NCBI GenBank assembly: GCA_033344875.1
Contig: JAWPMO010000001.1
Span: forward strand, 1,389,595-1,453,594
DNA: 64,000 bases
Reading direction: 5' to 3'
Source: Ilumatobacteraceae bacterium
Lineage (GTDB): Bacteria > Actinomycetota > Acidimicrobiia > Acidimicrobiales > Ilumatobacteraceae
Below the pieces are notes generated by a model, which saw nothing but the letters and a program-made list of their open reading frames with translations, made no database searches and was not told the DNA's origin. The position numbers and the translations under genes were made by a program. Positions 1 through 7,437 of the stretch are shown here, piece after piece (the first letter of the stretch is position 1; every line of letters starts with the position of its first letter).

Positions 1-1
1 C

Positions 2-802
2 AGGTCCCACCACGAGGGGCGCGGCGGCGACCGTGAACTCTGGGCCGCGCTCGGGTGGGGCAGCTATGCGCCGCTCTGGGGCGACTTCGAGGCCGCGGCC
101 GAATGCGCCGGGTGGCTCCGCAGCCTCGACGACGGCCGGGTGGACGTCCAGCGTGCGATCAGCGCGGCGCGGTATCTGGAGGCCTTCGGGGCCTGGACCG
201 GATCGATCGAGACCGCCCGCCCCGGGCTCGACGCCTCGATCGGCGAACCGAACTTCGGTGTCGGCCCGGCGATCCGCCGCGGCCTGCTCGCCGTCCTCGA
301 CGTGATCGCCGGTCAGGGCGATGAGGCGTTCGGCACGGCGGCGATCGCGATGCGGGACGCGACGCTCGGCGGCGCCTGGTCGGGACGGGCGGCCGAGCCG
401 CCGGGTACCGGACCGTGGGTCGCAGCGTGGACCGGCGCGTTCGCTGCGCTCGCGCTCGCACTGGTCTCCGACGAGGGCCTCCCGATCCGCGACGTGGTCC
501 AGTCGGCCCGGACGACGGGCGCCGGCATCCGATTCACCGACCTGGTACTCGCCGCCGCGGCCCACGCCGCCGACGCCCTCGACGGAGACGACGGGGCGAT
601 CGAGCAGCTGGCCGACGCCCGGGCGGCGCTCGCCGCCGGCGACGACGGGTTGTTCGGCCTCCCTCTGAGCATCGTCGAGCTCCGGGTTCGACAATGCCAC
701 CGGCGGGCGGGCACCCGATTCGGGTCCGAGATCAGCGCCGAGATCCGACGCACCGGGCAGACCGGATGGCAGCCCGTCCTCGACGCCGTCCAGGGCGGGT
801 GA
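2..802 (+). CDS. C-terminal part of an unidentified protein (5' end outside window)
   Basis: The frame is open from the first bases of the window and stops at TGA 800-802, so the start lies to the left. The visible 266 residues are Ala/Gly/Asp-rich and look helical (repeats such as AAAHAADAL and ADARAALAAGDDGL). This would fit the alpha-solenoid tail of an ATPase- or LuxR-type regulator, but no diagnostic motif is visible. A GTG at 140 gives a shorter 220-residue reading. However, the translation upstream of it (with WGSYAPLWGDFEAAAE) has the same coding character, so a longer gene is more likely. Function unknown. Confidence 0.6.
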   Translation, partial: RSHHEGRGGDRELWAALGWGSYAPLWGDFEAAAECAGWLRSLDDGRVDVQRAISAARYLEAFGAWTGSIETARPGLDASIGEPNFGVGPAIRRGLLAVLDVIAGQGDEAFGTAAIAMRDATLGGAWSGRAAEPPGTGPWVAAWTGAFAALALALVSDEGLPIRDVVQSARTTGAGIRFTDLVLAAAAHAADALDGDDGAIEQLADARAALAAGDDGLFGLPLSIVELRVRQCHRRAGTRFGSEISAEIRRTGQTGWQPVLDAVQGG

Positions 803-825
803 CCGCGCCCGCTCGCCATCACGGG

Positions 826-879
826 TTGATGACCGTACATTGTACGGGTACAGTGTCCGAGTGAACCGTACTTAGTACG
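826..879 (+). promoter_or_regulatory. Promoter with two palindromic operators
   Basis: TTGATG (826-831) and TACAGT (849-854) are separated by exactly 17 bp, a good -35/-10 pair for the oxidoreductase gene at 918. A 15-bp perfect palindrome (CCGTACA-T-TGTACGG, 833-847) fills the spacer. A second, 13-bp one (CGTACT-T-AGTACG, 867-879) lies just downstream of the -10, centres 33 bp apart. The shared CGTAC/GTACG arms suggest one dimeric repressor, TetR- or MarR-like by inference; its gene is not in view. Confidence 0.6.
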
Positions 880-917
880 ATCATGCCATCGACACCCACG
901 ACACCAGGACGCCAGCC

Positions 918-1991
918 ATGACGATCATCAGCCACGACCTCCCGACCACCACCGACACCGACAGCAGCCGCACCACGAGCGATGCCGGAGCCACGACCAT
1001 GCGTGCCGTCGTCCAGGACCGCTACGGATCGGCCGACGCGCTCGAACTGCGGACCGTCGATCGTCCCGTCGTCGCTCCGTCACAGGTCCTGATCGAGGTC
1101 CATGCCGCCGGCGTCGACCGTGGGGTCGAACATCTGATGACCGGCCGGCCGTACGCGGTCCGACTCGGCTTCGGGCTGACGAAGCCGAAGCAACCGGTTC
1201 CGGGCCTCGACGTCGCCGGACGCGTCGTCGCCGTCGGCGACGAGGTCACCCGGTTCCGCGTCGGAGACCGAGTGTTCGGCATCGCGATCGGCGCCTACGC
1301 CGAATACGCCGCCGCCGAGGAAGCCAAGCTCTCCACGATTCCCGACGGCATCACGATGGAGCAGGCAGGTGTCGCCACGGTCTCCGGCATCACGGCTCTC
1401 CAGGCCCTCACCGACGTCGGCCGGGTCGAAGCCGGTCAGCACGTCCTCGTGCTCGGCGCGTCGGGCGGCGTCGGCACCTACGCCGTGCAGATCGCGAAGG
1501 CGTTGGGTGCCGAGGTCACCGGCGTCGCCGGCACCGCCAAGGTCGAGTTGGTCCGTTCACTCGGCGCCGACCACGTCATCGACTACACCACCGACGACTT
1601 CGTCGACGGGCCCACCCGCTACGACCTCATCATCGACATCGGCGGCCGCAACAGCATCCGCCGCCTGCGTCGGGTGCTGACCCCGGCCGGCACCCTCGTG
1701 ATCGTCGGTGGTGAGGAAGGCGGCACGTGGACCGGCGGCATCGGCCGTCAGATCCGAGCCACGCTGCTCTCGCCGTTGCTCCGGCAGCGCCTCACGATGT
1801 TCCTCAGCACGGAGCACCACTCGTTCATCGACCGTCTCGCCGATCACCTGGCCTCGGGCGAGGTCGTGCCGGCGATCGGCGATCGGTTCCCCCTCGACCG
1901 GACCGCCGACGCGCTCCGCCGACTCGGTTCCGGTGGCACGATGGGCAAGTCCGTCATCGTCGTCCGCGACGCCGCCCCGGCGACGTCGTGA
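918..1991 (+). CDS. Medium-chain NAD(P)-dependent oxidoreductase, quinone-reductase type
   Basis: 357 aa. The protein has the MDR fold: a GroES-like domain from about residue 28 (MRAVVQDRYGSADALEL), then a Rossmann domain with LVLGASGGVGTYAVQIAKALGA near residues 177-197. The zinc-ligand motif of true alcohol dehydrogenases (CGSD, structural Cys quartet) is missing, so it belongs to the zinc-free quinone reductase/enoyl reductase branch. The 27-residue N-terminal extension is Thr/Ser/Asp-rich, and translation could instead begin at the ATG at 999. It sits behind a promoter with two palindromes, so it is probably repressor-controlled. Its stop overlaps the next small gene. The substrate cannot be told from sequence. 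Confidence 0.85.
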   Translation: MTIISHDLPTTTDTDSSRTTSDAGATTMRAVVQDRYGSADALELRTVDRPVVAPSQVLIEVHAAGVDRGVEHLMTGRPYAVRLGFGLTKPKQPVPGLDVAGRVVAVGDEVTRFRVGDRVFGIAIGAYAEYAAAEEAKLSTIPDGITMEQAGVATVSGITALQALTDVGRVEAGQHVLVLGASGGVGTYAVQIAKALGAEVTGVAGTAKVELVRSLGADHVIDYTTDDFVDGPTRYDLIIDIGGRNSIRRLRRVLTPAGTLVIVGGEEGGTWTGGIGRQIRATLLSPLLRQRLTMFLSTEHHSFIDRLADHLASGEVVPAIGDRFPLDRTADALRRLGSGGTMGKSVIVVRDAAPATS

Positions 1992-2188
1992 ACGCGGGCA
2001 ACTCCGGGCGGTCCCGCCTGGCGCGGATCCTCCCCTTCCTCTGGCTCGGACTCTCGGTCGTCTGGGCGGCCGTGATCGTCGTGACCGACCACATCGCCTG
2101 GCCGTTGGCGCTGTGGATCGCGACCACCGTCGGGCCGTTGACGGCTCTCCAGTCCCGCACCGACAACTGTTCGCCGCCGTCGACCTGA
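1988..2188 (+). CDS. Small two-helix membrane protein
   Basis: 66 aa from a GTG overlapping the oxidoreductase stop (GTGA, 1988-1991), so translation is probably coupled. Residues 12-31 (ARILPFLWLGLSVVWAAVIV) and about 36-55 (IAWPLALWIATTVGPLTAL) are hydrophobic and would form a hairpin in the membrane. It is Lys-free with a basic N-terminus (GRSR), consistent with positive-inside topology. No family recognised. The overlap and the shared operator region suggest a function tied to the oxidoreductase, such as membrane tethering, but that is inference. Confidence 0.6.
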   Translation: MNAGNSGRSRLARILPFLWLGLSVVWAAVIVVTDHIAWPLALWIATTVGPLTALQSRTDNCSPPST

Positions 2189-2215
2189 GTTCGTGGACGA
2201 CGGCGAGCGACCGAT

Positions 2216-3427
2216 TCAGCTGCGCGGCACCTCGACCCAGGGGACGTCCTTGTCGACCCGAGGCTCGCCCGGCAGACCGAGCACCTGCTCACCGAGGATG
2301 TTCCGGAGAATCTCGGACGTACCGCCCTCGATCGAGTTGGCCCGCACCCGCAGGAACGCGTGCTGCATGCCCTTGCCCGCACCGCTCGCGTCGAGGTCGG
2401 TCGGACGCCGGAACGTGTAGTCGTAACCGATCTGACCGTCCATACCCAGCAGGTCGACGCAGAAGTTGTAGAGCCGCTTGTTGAACTCGGAGAACTCGAG
2501 CTTCGCCACCGACATCTCGGGGCCCGGGTTGCCCGCCTTGGCTGCTTCGGCCGCCCGCAGGTTGGTCAACCGGCCGACCTCGCCGCGCACCCACAGGCGC
2601 ATCAGCTCATCTTTCCGGGCACCGGTGCGTTCGGACTCGTCGAGCTGTTCCCAGATCGCGACCGCGTCGGTCGCCGCTCCCCCGCGGCGCGGCTTGCTGC
2701 CGCCCGCCGAGCCGCCACCGATCGCCGACCGTTCGTTCATCAACGTGGTGAGCGATGCACGCCAGCCCTCGCCCTCGGCGCCGATCCGGTTGAAGTCGGG
2801 CACCCGCACGTCGGTCATGTAGACCTCGTTGAACTCGGCCTCACCGGTGATCTGCCTCAGCGGTCGCACCTCGACGCCCTCCGACTTCATGTCGAGGGCG
2901 AAGTAGGTCATGCCCTTGTGCTTGGGCAGATCGGGGTTGCTCCGGGTCACGAGCATGCCGAAGTCGGCCAGGTGGGCCAGCGTGTTCCACACCTTCTGTC
3001 CGTTGACGATCCACTCGTCGCCGTCGCGGACCGCCTTGGTCGCGAGCCCGGCGAAATCGGAACCGGCGCCGGGCTCGGAGAAGAGCTGGCACCACTTCTC
3101 CTCGCCGGTGAACATCGGGCGCAGGAAGCGCTCCTTCTGCTCGTCGCCGGCGTGGGTCACGATCGTCGGGCCGGCCAGCGCCATGAAGAACGTGGTCGGA
3201 TCGGTCGGCGCCGCGCCCGCTTCACGCACCCGTTGCTCGACCACCTTGTTGAGCTCGGGGCGCAACCCGAGCCCGCCGAAGCCGACCGGGAAGTGCACCC
3301 AGGCCAGACCGGCGTCGTAGCGAGCGCCGCGGAACTCGATGTCGCTCATCGTCGTGGGATCGTTGGCCGCGAGGAGTGCGTCGAGCGCGGCCTCGACCTG
3401 TTCGAGGGGGGTCTGTGTCGTCGTCAC
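2216..3427 (-). CDS. Acyl-CoA dehydrogenase family protein
   Basis: 403 aa flavoprotein of fatty-acid or related acyl-CoA oxidation. The acyl-CoA dehydrogenase signature is clear (CQLFSEPGAGSDFAGLATKA), followed by VNGQKVWNTLAHLADFGMLV. The C-terminal helical domain carries the typical EGGTSEILRNILGEQVLGLP ending. The open frame continues upstream, but those residues resemble non-coding translation. I placed the start at GTG 3427 (VTTTQTPLEQVEAALDALL), which keeps the gene clear of the divergent tRNA. It has no CoA-pathway partners nearby; substrate unknown. Confidence 0.85.
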   Translation of the reverse strand: MTTTQTPLEQVEAALDALLAANDPTTMSDIEFRGARYDAGLAWVHFPVGFGGLGLRPELNKVVEQRVREAGAAPTDPTTFFMALAGPTIVTHAGDEQKERFLRPMFTGEEKWCQLFSEPGAGSDFAGLATKAVRDGDEWIVNGQKVWNTLAHLADFGMLVTRSNPDLPKHKGMTYFALDMKSEGVEVRPLRQITGEAEFNEVYMTDVRVPDFNRIGAEGEGWRASLTTLMNERSAIGGGSAGGSKPRRGGAATDAVAIWEQLDESERTGARKDELMRLWVRGEVGRLTNLRAAEAAKAGNPGPEMSVAKLEFSEFNKRLYNFCVDLLGMDGQIGYDYTFRRPTDLDASGAGKGMQHAFLRVRANSIEGGTSEILRNILGEQVLGLPGEPRVDKDVPWVEVPRS

Positions 3428-3514
3428 CCCCAGAGTCTCGCAAACCGAGGGGTGTCGAATGCGATTCGAGATGGCAGAATGTGCGGCGCACGCGGGTCCT
3501 CGGTCCCGCGACAT

Positions 3515-3592
3515 GGTGGCCGTAGCTCAGCTGGTGGTAGCGCCAGGTTGTGATCCTGGAGGTCGGGGGTTCAAGTCCCCTCGGTCACCCCA
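3515..3592 (+). tRNA. tRNA-His (GTG anticodon)
   Basis: Full cloverleaf. Acceptor GTGGCCG (3516-3522) pairs with CGGTCAC (3582-3588). The extra G at -1 (3515) needed for histidine identity faces C73. The anticodon loop TTGTGAT has GTG at 3550-3552, and the T loop is TTCAAGT. The 3' CCA is encoded (3590-3592). Confidence 0.97.
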
Positions 3593-3642
3593 ACGATCGG
3601 CGGTGTGGGGGTCGGAAACGACCCCTACACTGTTCGATCCAA

Positions 3643-3714
3643 CCGTCTCTAGCTCAATGGCAGAGCAGTGGACTCTTAATCCATTGGTTCTGGGTTCGAA
3701 TCCCAGGGGACGGA
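3643..3714 (+). tRNA. tRNA-Lys (CTT anticodon)
   Basis: Acceptor CCGTCTC (3643-3649) pairs with GGGACGG (3707-3713), with two G-U wobbles. The anticodon loop CTCTTAA carries CTT at 3675-3677, T stem CTGGG/CCCAG, T loop TTCGAAT. CCA is not encoded, unlike the tRNA-His 50 bp upstream. The two tRNAs probably share a transcript. Confidence 0.97.
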
Positions 3715-3717
3715 CAC

Positions 3718-3753
3718 CAAGACCCCAGCGCTCGCGCTGGGGTCTTGTCCTTT
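3718..3753 (+). terminator. Rho-independent terminator of the tRNA pair
   Basis: A perfect 13-bp GC-rich stem (CAAGACCCCAGCG / CGCTGGGGTCTTG) with loop CTCG, then TCCTTT. It begins four bases after tRNA-Lys and ends the tRNA-His/tRNA-Lys transcript. Confidence 0.9.
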
Positions 3754-3957
3754 CTGGTGAAGAGCCCAGATGATTCGGTTCCGCCGATGTCGCTCCCCTG
3801 ATGCTGTGCCGCACTCCGTCGCGGTCGGGACGGAACGCCCGTCTCCCCGCCAGCGTGGCCCGACCGTCGACGGCGGAGCGAGGCGACGGCGTCCGTTCTC
3901 AGGCCGCTCCGACGAGGAGTTTCGACGCACCGAACACGCCCCGGTACGGTGGGTGAC

Positions 3958-4527
3958 ATGCAGCAGACCCTTCGCATCGTTGTTCCCACCGGCGCCGCGC
4001 CCGCAGCGCAGGAGCAGGCCGGCAACGCGTCCGCGAATCGACGCGAAACGGTCTGGCTGCTCCACAACGGCAAGGCGCACGGCGACGTGATCCTGCGCAC
4101 GGCTGGTCGGATCCTGGAGCGGGCGGGCTGGACGACGACGTCGGTGAGCAAGGAGCTTCCGTCCTCGCCGTGCCCGGATGACCTCGCTGCGGTGGGGCTC
4201 ACACACGCAGGGGCGATCACCGCTCTTTCGGATTGAGGCTCGTGCACGTCGTGGAGTGTCCACGACTCCGTACGACTCGCTCGCAAAGGACTTCCGACGA
4301 TGGTCGTGTGCACCGAACCGTTCGAGCCGCTCGCGCGCTCACTGCTCGGTGACGAGACCGCCGTCACGCTGCTCGTGCTGCCGCATCCCCTCCTCCCCCT
4401 CACCGCAGCGCAGGTCGCGGAGCTCGTCGAGAGCCACGCCGACGACATCGATCAGTGGGCACGATCGATCGCCGACGGGGTCGCTGACCGAGCCCAGCCC
4501 GGCGACGACGGTGTCAGCACTGGATGA
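3958..4527 (+). CDS. UGSC-family selenoprotein with in-frame UGA (Sec93)
   Basis: One 189-aa gene read through an in-frame TGA at 4234-4236. The frame upstream (HNGKAHGDVILRTAGRILE, then THAGAITALSD) and downstream (GSCTSWSVHDSVRLARKG, then VVCTEPFEPLARSLLGDE) is the same, uninterrupted and protein-like on both sides. Together they spell the U-G-S-C redox motif that names the UGSC (seleno)protein family, whose homologues carry Sec or Cys there; that family knowledge is from memory. A SECIS-like hairpin begins 11 nt after the UGA. Start: ATG 3958, preceded by GGTGGG; a GTG at 3949 is an alternative. The stop overlaps the next gene (ATGA). Likely a thiol/selenol oxidoreductase; substrate unknown. 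A conventional annotation would show two unrelated short ORFs (3949-4236 and 4300-4527). Confidence 0.88.
4248..4266 (+). promoter_or_regulatory. SECIS-like hairpin for Sec93
   Basis: GTCGTGG-AGTGT-CCACGAC, a perfect 7-bp stem with a 5-nt loop containing GU. It starts after an 11-nt spacer following UGA 4234-4236, matching the spacing of the minimal bacterial SECIS known from E. coli formate dehydrogenase mRNA. It lies in the coding sequence and should recruit SelB. Confidence 0.75.
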
Positions 4528-5597
4528 GGTACGACGATCTTCCCGCCGACCTGGATGGTTTCCAGCGCGAGATCGAGCGTCGCGATTGGGGCGACGGGCT
4601 TCCGGTGATCCCGCCCACGCCAGAACGTGTCGAGGCCATGTTGGACGGTGCCGACCCCGACGTCGCCCTCGGGGTGATGCCGCCGAGCGGGCACGAGGTG
4701 CTCCTGGGAACGGTCGCCACGAATGCCGTGATGGCCGGTTGCCGACCCGGGATGCTCCCGGTGCTGAGGGCGGCGGTGACGGCGGTCATCGTGCCGCGTT
4801 TCAATCTGTTGGGGGTGCAGACGACGACACATCCCGCCGCGCCGCTCACGATCGTCAGCGGCGCCGGTCACCTCGGGGTCAACGCCGGTGCCGGCACGCT
4901 CGGGCCGGGCTGGGCCGCCAACGCGACGCTCGGCAGGGCGATCCGGCTCGTGCTGATGAACATCGGCGGGGCACGACCGGGAGGCACGGATCAAGCGACC
5001 ATCGGACACCCTGGGAAGTATTCGTTCATCGTCGGGGAGAACGTCGACGAGTCACCGTGGGGTGAGTACATCGCCCCGGCGCACCTGCGCGTCCCGAGTG
5101 ACGATCCCGACGCGGCCGAGGCGTTCCGCTCGGTGACGCTGGTCGCCGGCGAGGGTCCGCACAACATCTCGGATCACCACAGCTCGACCGCGAGCGAGAT
5201 GATGACCAGCATTCTCGGGACCGTGAACCAGCCGGGGATGAACAACTGGCATTACCCGACGGCGCCGTTCGTGGTGTTGCTGTGCCCCGAACACGCCCAC
5301 CTGTTCGCTCGTGAGGGGCTCCGGCGCGAGGACGTCGCGGACTGGCTCCGGCGCGAGGCCGGGCTCGAGATCGAGCGATTCTCGGCGGGGTTCGTCCCGA
5401 TCCTCACCGAACGACGGTTCGGCGCACGCGACGAGTTGCCGCCGGGGACGGTGATCCCTGCACTGGCCACCGCCGAACAGGTGATCATCGTGGTCACGGG
5501 AGGCCCCGGTCGCCACTCCATGGTGATCCCGACGTTCGGCAACAGCCAGCCCGTCCAGATCGTCTCACCGTCGATGACCACGCAGTCGACGAGCTGA
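4524..5597 (+). CDS. Conserved protein coupled to the UGSC selenoprotein
   Basis: 357 aa; ATG at 4524 overlaps the selenoprotein stop (ATGA), strong evidence for translational coupling. The N-terminus has the motif WGDGLPVIPPTPERVEAML. The middle is Gly/Ala-rich (VSGAGHLGVNAGAGTLGPGW, GRAIRLVLMNIGGARPG). A conserved-looking HNISDHHSSTASEMM segment follows, then VIIVVTGGPGRHSMVIPTFG near the C-terminus. There is no signal peptide or long membrane segment. I do not recognise a named fold or reaction. The coupling suggests it is the substrate-binding partner, or a second catalytic part, of the UGSC enzyme. The His-rich DHH cluster could bind metal; both points are inference. Confidence 0.8.
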   Translation: MRYDDLPADLDGFQREIERRDWGDGLPVIPPTPERVEAMLDGADPDVALGVMPPSGHEVLLGTVATNAVMAGCRPGMLPVLRAAVTAVIVPRFNLLGVQTTTHPAAPLTIVSGAGHLGVNAGAGTLGPGWAANATLGRAIRLVLMNIGGARPGGTDQATIGHPGKYSFIVGENVDESPWGEYIAPAHLRVPSDDPDAAEAFRSVTLVAGEGPHNISDHHSSTASEMMTSILGTVNQPGMNNWHYPTAPFVVLLCPEHAHLFAREGLRREDVADWLRREAGLEIERFSAGFVPILTERRFGARDELPPGTVIPALATAEQVIIVVTGGPGRHSMVIPTFGNSQPVQIVSPSMTTQSTS

Positions 5598-5753
5598 CCT
5601 CGGCGTCGAGGGGGACCGCGTCGATGTCCGAGCGAGCGGACCTGCGAGCTAGCCTCGTCGACAACGCAGCGCCCCGGTCGCTCTACACCCGACGGCGAGT
5701 CGTTGACACCATCGGGGTCGACCCACGGTCGACCCGCTCGGACAGGAGGACGC

Positions 5754-6020
5754 ATCACGACACAGGTGCAGGCCATCGAGACAGCGCTGGAGAGTATGCG
5801 ACAAATGTTGGAGATCGACGGGTACACACTCACCGTCGGCGCCGATGAGTCGGTCGTCACCCTCACCGTCGCCGCAACCGAGGCAGCCTGCAGCGAGTGT
5901 CTGATCCCGAAGGATCTGTTCGCCACCATGGCCTCCGACTCCATCGTGAAGGGCGACATCGAGTTCGACGAATCACAGCTCCGGATCGTCTACCCCGTCG
6001 ACCTCGAACGGGACGCGTAG
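5754..6020 (+). CDS. Small conserved alpha/beta protein with CSEC motif; unusual start
   Basis: About 88 aa: TQVQAIETALESMRQMLEID, then a beta-rich part with AATEAACSECLIPKDLF. The CxxC pair is surrounded by hydrophobic beta segments, similar in layout to small NifU-like folds, but I cannot name the family. The start is uncertain. A strong AGGAGG (5744-5749) is followed by ATC (5754) and ACG (5757), with no ATG/GTG/TTG at usable distance. The first standard in-frame start, GTG 5766, is 16 nt from the Shine-Dalgarno sequence. It lies 156 bp after the UGSC companion gene on the same strand and may belong to that transcript. Confidence 0.6.
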   Translation: MTTQVQAIETALESMRQMLEIDGYTLTVGADESVVTLTVAATEAACSECLIPKDLFATMASDSIVKGDIEFDESQLRIVYPVDLERDA

Positions 6021-6067
6021 CCCCCGAACCGCCGGCCACGATCCGCTCGGTGGGCGATCCGGGCCGG

Positions 6068-6988
6068 TTACCTGATCGCGTAGGGATTGACCGGCGAGCC
6101 CACGCCGCCCGAGACAGGCAGCGCCGGCGCGACGAACAGGAAGTCGTAGACGCCGTCGGCGGCGCAGTCCGACGCGAGTTCCTCCAGGTCGAAGATCTCT
6201 CCGAGCAGCAGTCCCATGTAGACCAGCCCCACGACGTGAAACGGGTTGGCGACCTCCGCGACCTGGTACGGCTTGACCTCCACCGCATAGGTGTCGGTCG
6301 CGACGGCAGCGACCTCGTGGTCGTGCAGCCATTCGAGCACGGACATCCCGAGACCCGGGGCGTCGCCGCTGAACCCGACCCAATTGCGCGCCCGGCAATC
6401 GGCCAGGAAGCCCGTGCGGACGAGCAGTGCGTCACCGGTGCCGACCGTCGTGCCCGTCCCATCGAGCAGGCGCACGATCTCATCGGCCTCGATCGATTCA
6501 CCGGGCGACAACGTTTCGACACCACGAGCACGAGCGACATCGATCAACACACCTCGGGTGGCGAGACGCCCGCTGAAGTTGCGCACATCGTTGACTTCCG
6601 CACCGCGTGAGTCGACGAGTGACACCGGCCGGCCGCCGTACATGACGCCTCGATGCGAGACATGGGCGAGCGAGTCCCACTGGGTAGCGCCCTGTAGCGA
6701 GAGCAGCAGAACGTCGTCAGCGATTCCCACTTCACCGACGCGAACCCGCTCCTGGTGGAGAATCGTCATGTAGTGACGTGGATTGGCGCGGAAATCGACG
6801 TCGATCGCCGGACCATCCGAATCGAGCGGGACGGCGAGCGGGTGCACCCTCCCCGATCGCACCAGCGTCGCGGCCGCCATGGTGACGGCGGGCGTGATGA
6901 AGTTGGGCGTGCCGACTTCGTCAGCGGGGCCCCATCGGTCCCAGTTGCAGAGCCGTGACGCCAGCTCATCGACGTCGCGCGAGGTCAT
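6068..6988 (-). CDS. Cyclase family protein (kynurenine formamidase-like metal hydrolase)
   Basis: 306 aa. The cyclase-family metal motif appears in the variant form GATQWDSLAHVSHRG (usual HxGTHxDxPxH), with a later GDALLVRTGF. Family members are Zn/Mn-dependent hydrolases of amides or cyclic substrates. The start chosen is ATG 6988 (MTSRDVDELASRL), because the residues upstream are low-complexity Arg/Ser. It is the last gene of a minus-strand run (PfkB kinase, HpcH aldolase, cupin, cyclase), 22 nt after the cupin stop, which looks like a catabolic operon for an aromatic- or sugar-derived acid. Substrate not determinable. Confidence 0.8.
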   Translation of the reverse strand: MTSRDVDELASRLCNWDRWGPADEVGTPNFITPAVTMAAATLVRSGRVHPLAVPLDSDGPAIDVDFRANPRHYMTILHQERVRVGEVGIADDVLLLSLQGATQWDSLAHVSHRGVMYGGRPVSLVDSRGAEVNDVRNFSGRLATRGVLIDVARARGVETLSPGESIEADEIVRLLDGTGTTVGTGDALLVRTGFLADCRARNWVGFSGDAPGLGMSVLEWLHDHEVAAVATDTYAVEVKPYQVAEVANPFHVVGLVYMGLLLGEIFDLEELASDCAADGVYDFLFVAPALPVSGGVGSPVNPYAIR

Positions 6989-7010
6989 GCGCACCGGAGA
7001 TCGTCCCGGC

Positions 7011-7427
7011 TCAGCGACGCAGTTCGACGGGTGGATCGATCTCGACGGTGCCCATCGTGCCCGGGCTCGAGATGACGAGGACCTCCATGTCATCGGAGTA
7101 TCCGAGTTCGACGTGACCGTACCCCGGTGGGATGTTCACACACGACCCGGGTTCGAGCCGAACGACCCGGCCGTCCTCGAAGCCGAGGTCCTCCCAGCCG
7201 TTCAGGCAGTAGACGATCTGCAGGTCGCAGGTGTGATAGTGCCATCCGGTCACCTGATGCTCGCCGGAGCGGGCACGCACGACCTGCATGTTGTAGGCAC
7301 CGTGGGTCGCTTCGCGAATTCCGACATCCCGATACTCGAAGAACGGCCGCCTACCGCTCGCACCGAATGCGTCGTCGGTGAGGTGGGAGACGGAGGGGTC
7401 CATGGGGGGTCTCACAGTTCCGCTCAT
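7011..7427 (-). CDS. Cupin-domain protein
   Basis: 138 aa single-domain cupin. Motif 1 is GWHYHTCDLQIVYCLNGWED and motif 2 is PGSCVNIPPGYGHVELGY; His and Glu/Asp residues in these positions normally hold a metal. Start at ATG 7427, 10 nt after the aldolase stop; ATG 7403 is also possible. It lies between the aldolase and cyclase genes and probably acts on an intermediate of the same pathway (isomerase, dioxygenase or sensor). Confidence 0.8.
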   Translation of the reverse strand: MSGTVRPPMDPSVSHLTDDAFGASGRRPFFEYRDVGIREATHGAYNMQVVRARSGEHQVTGWHYHTCDLQIVYCLNGWEDLGFEDGRVVRLEPGSCVNIPPGYGHVELGYSDDMEVLVISSPGTMGTVEIDPPVELRR

Positions 7428-7437
7428 GACAGCAGGC

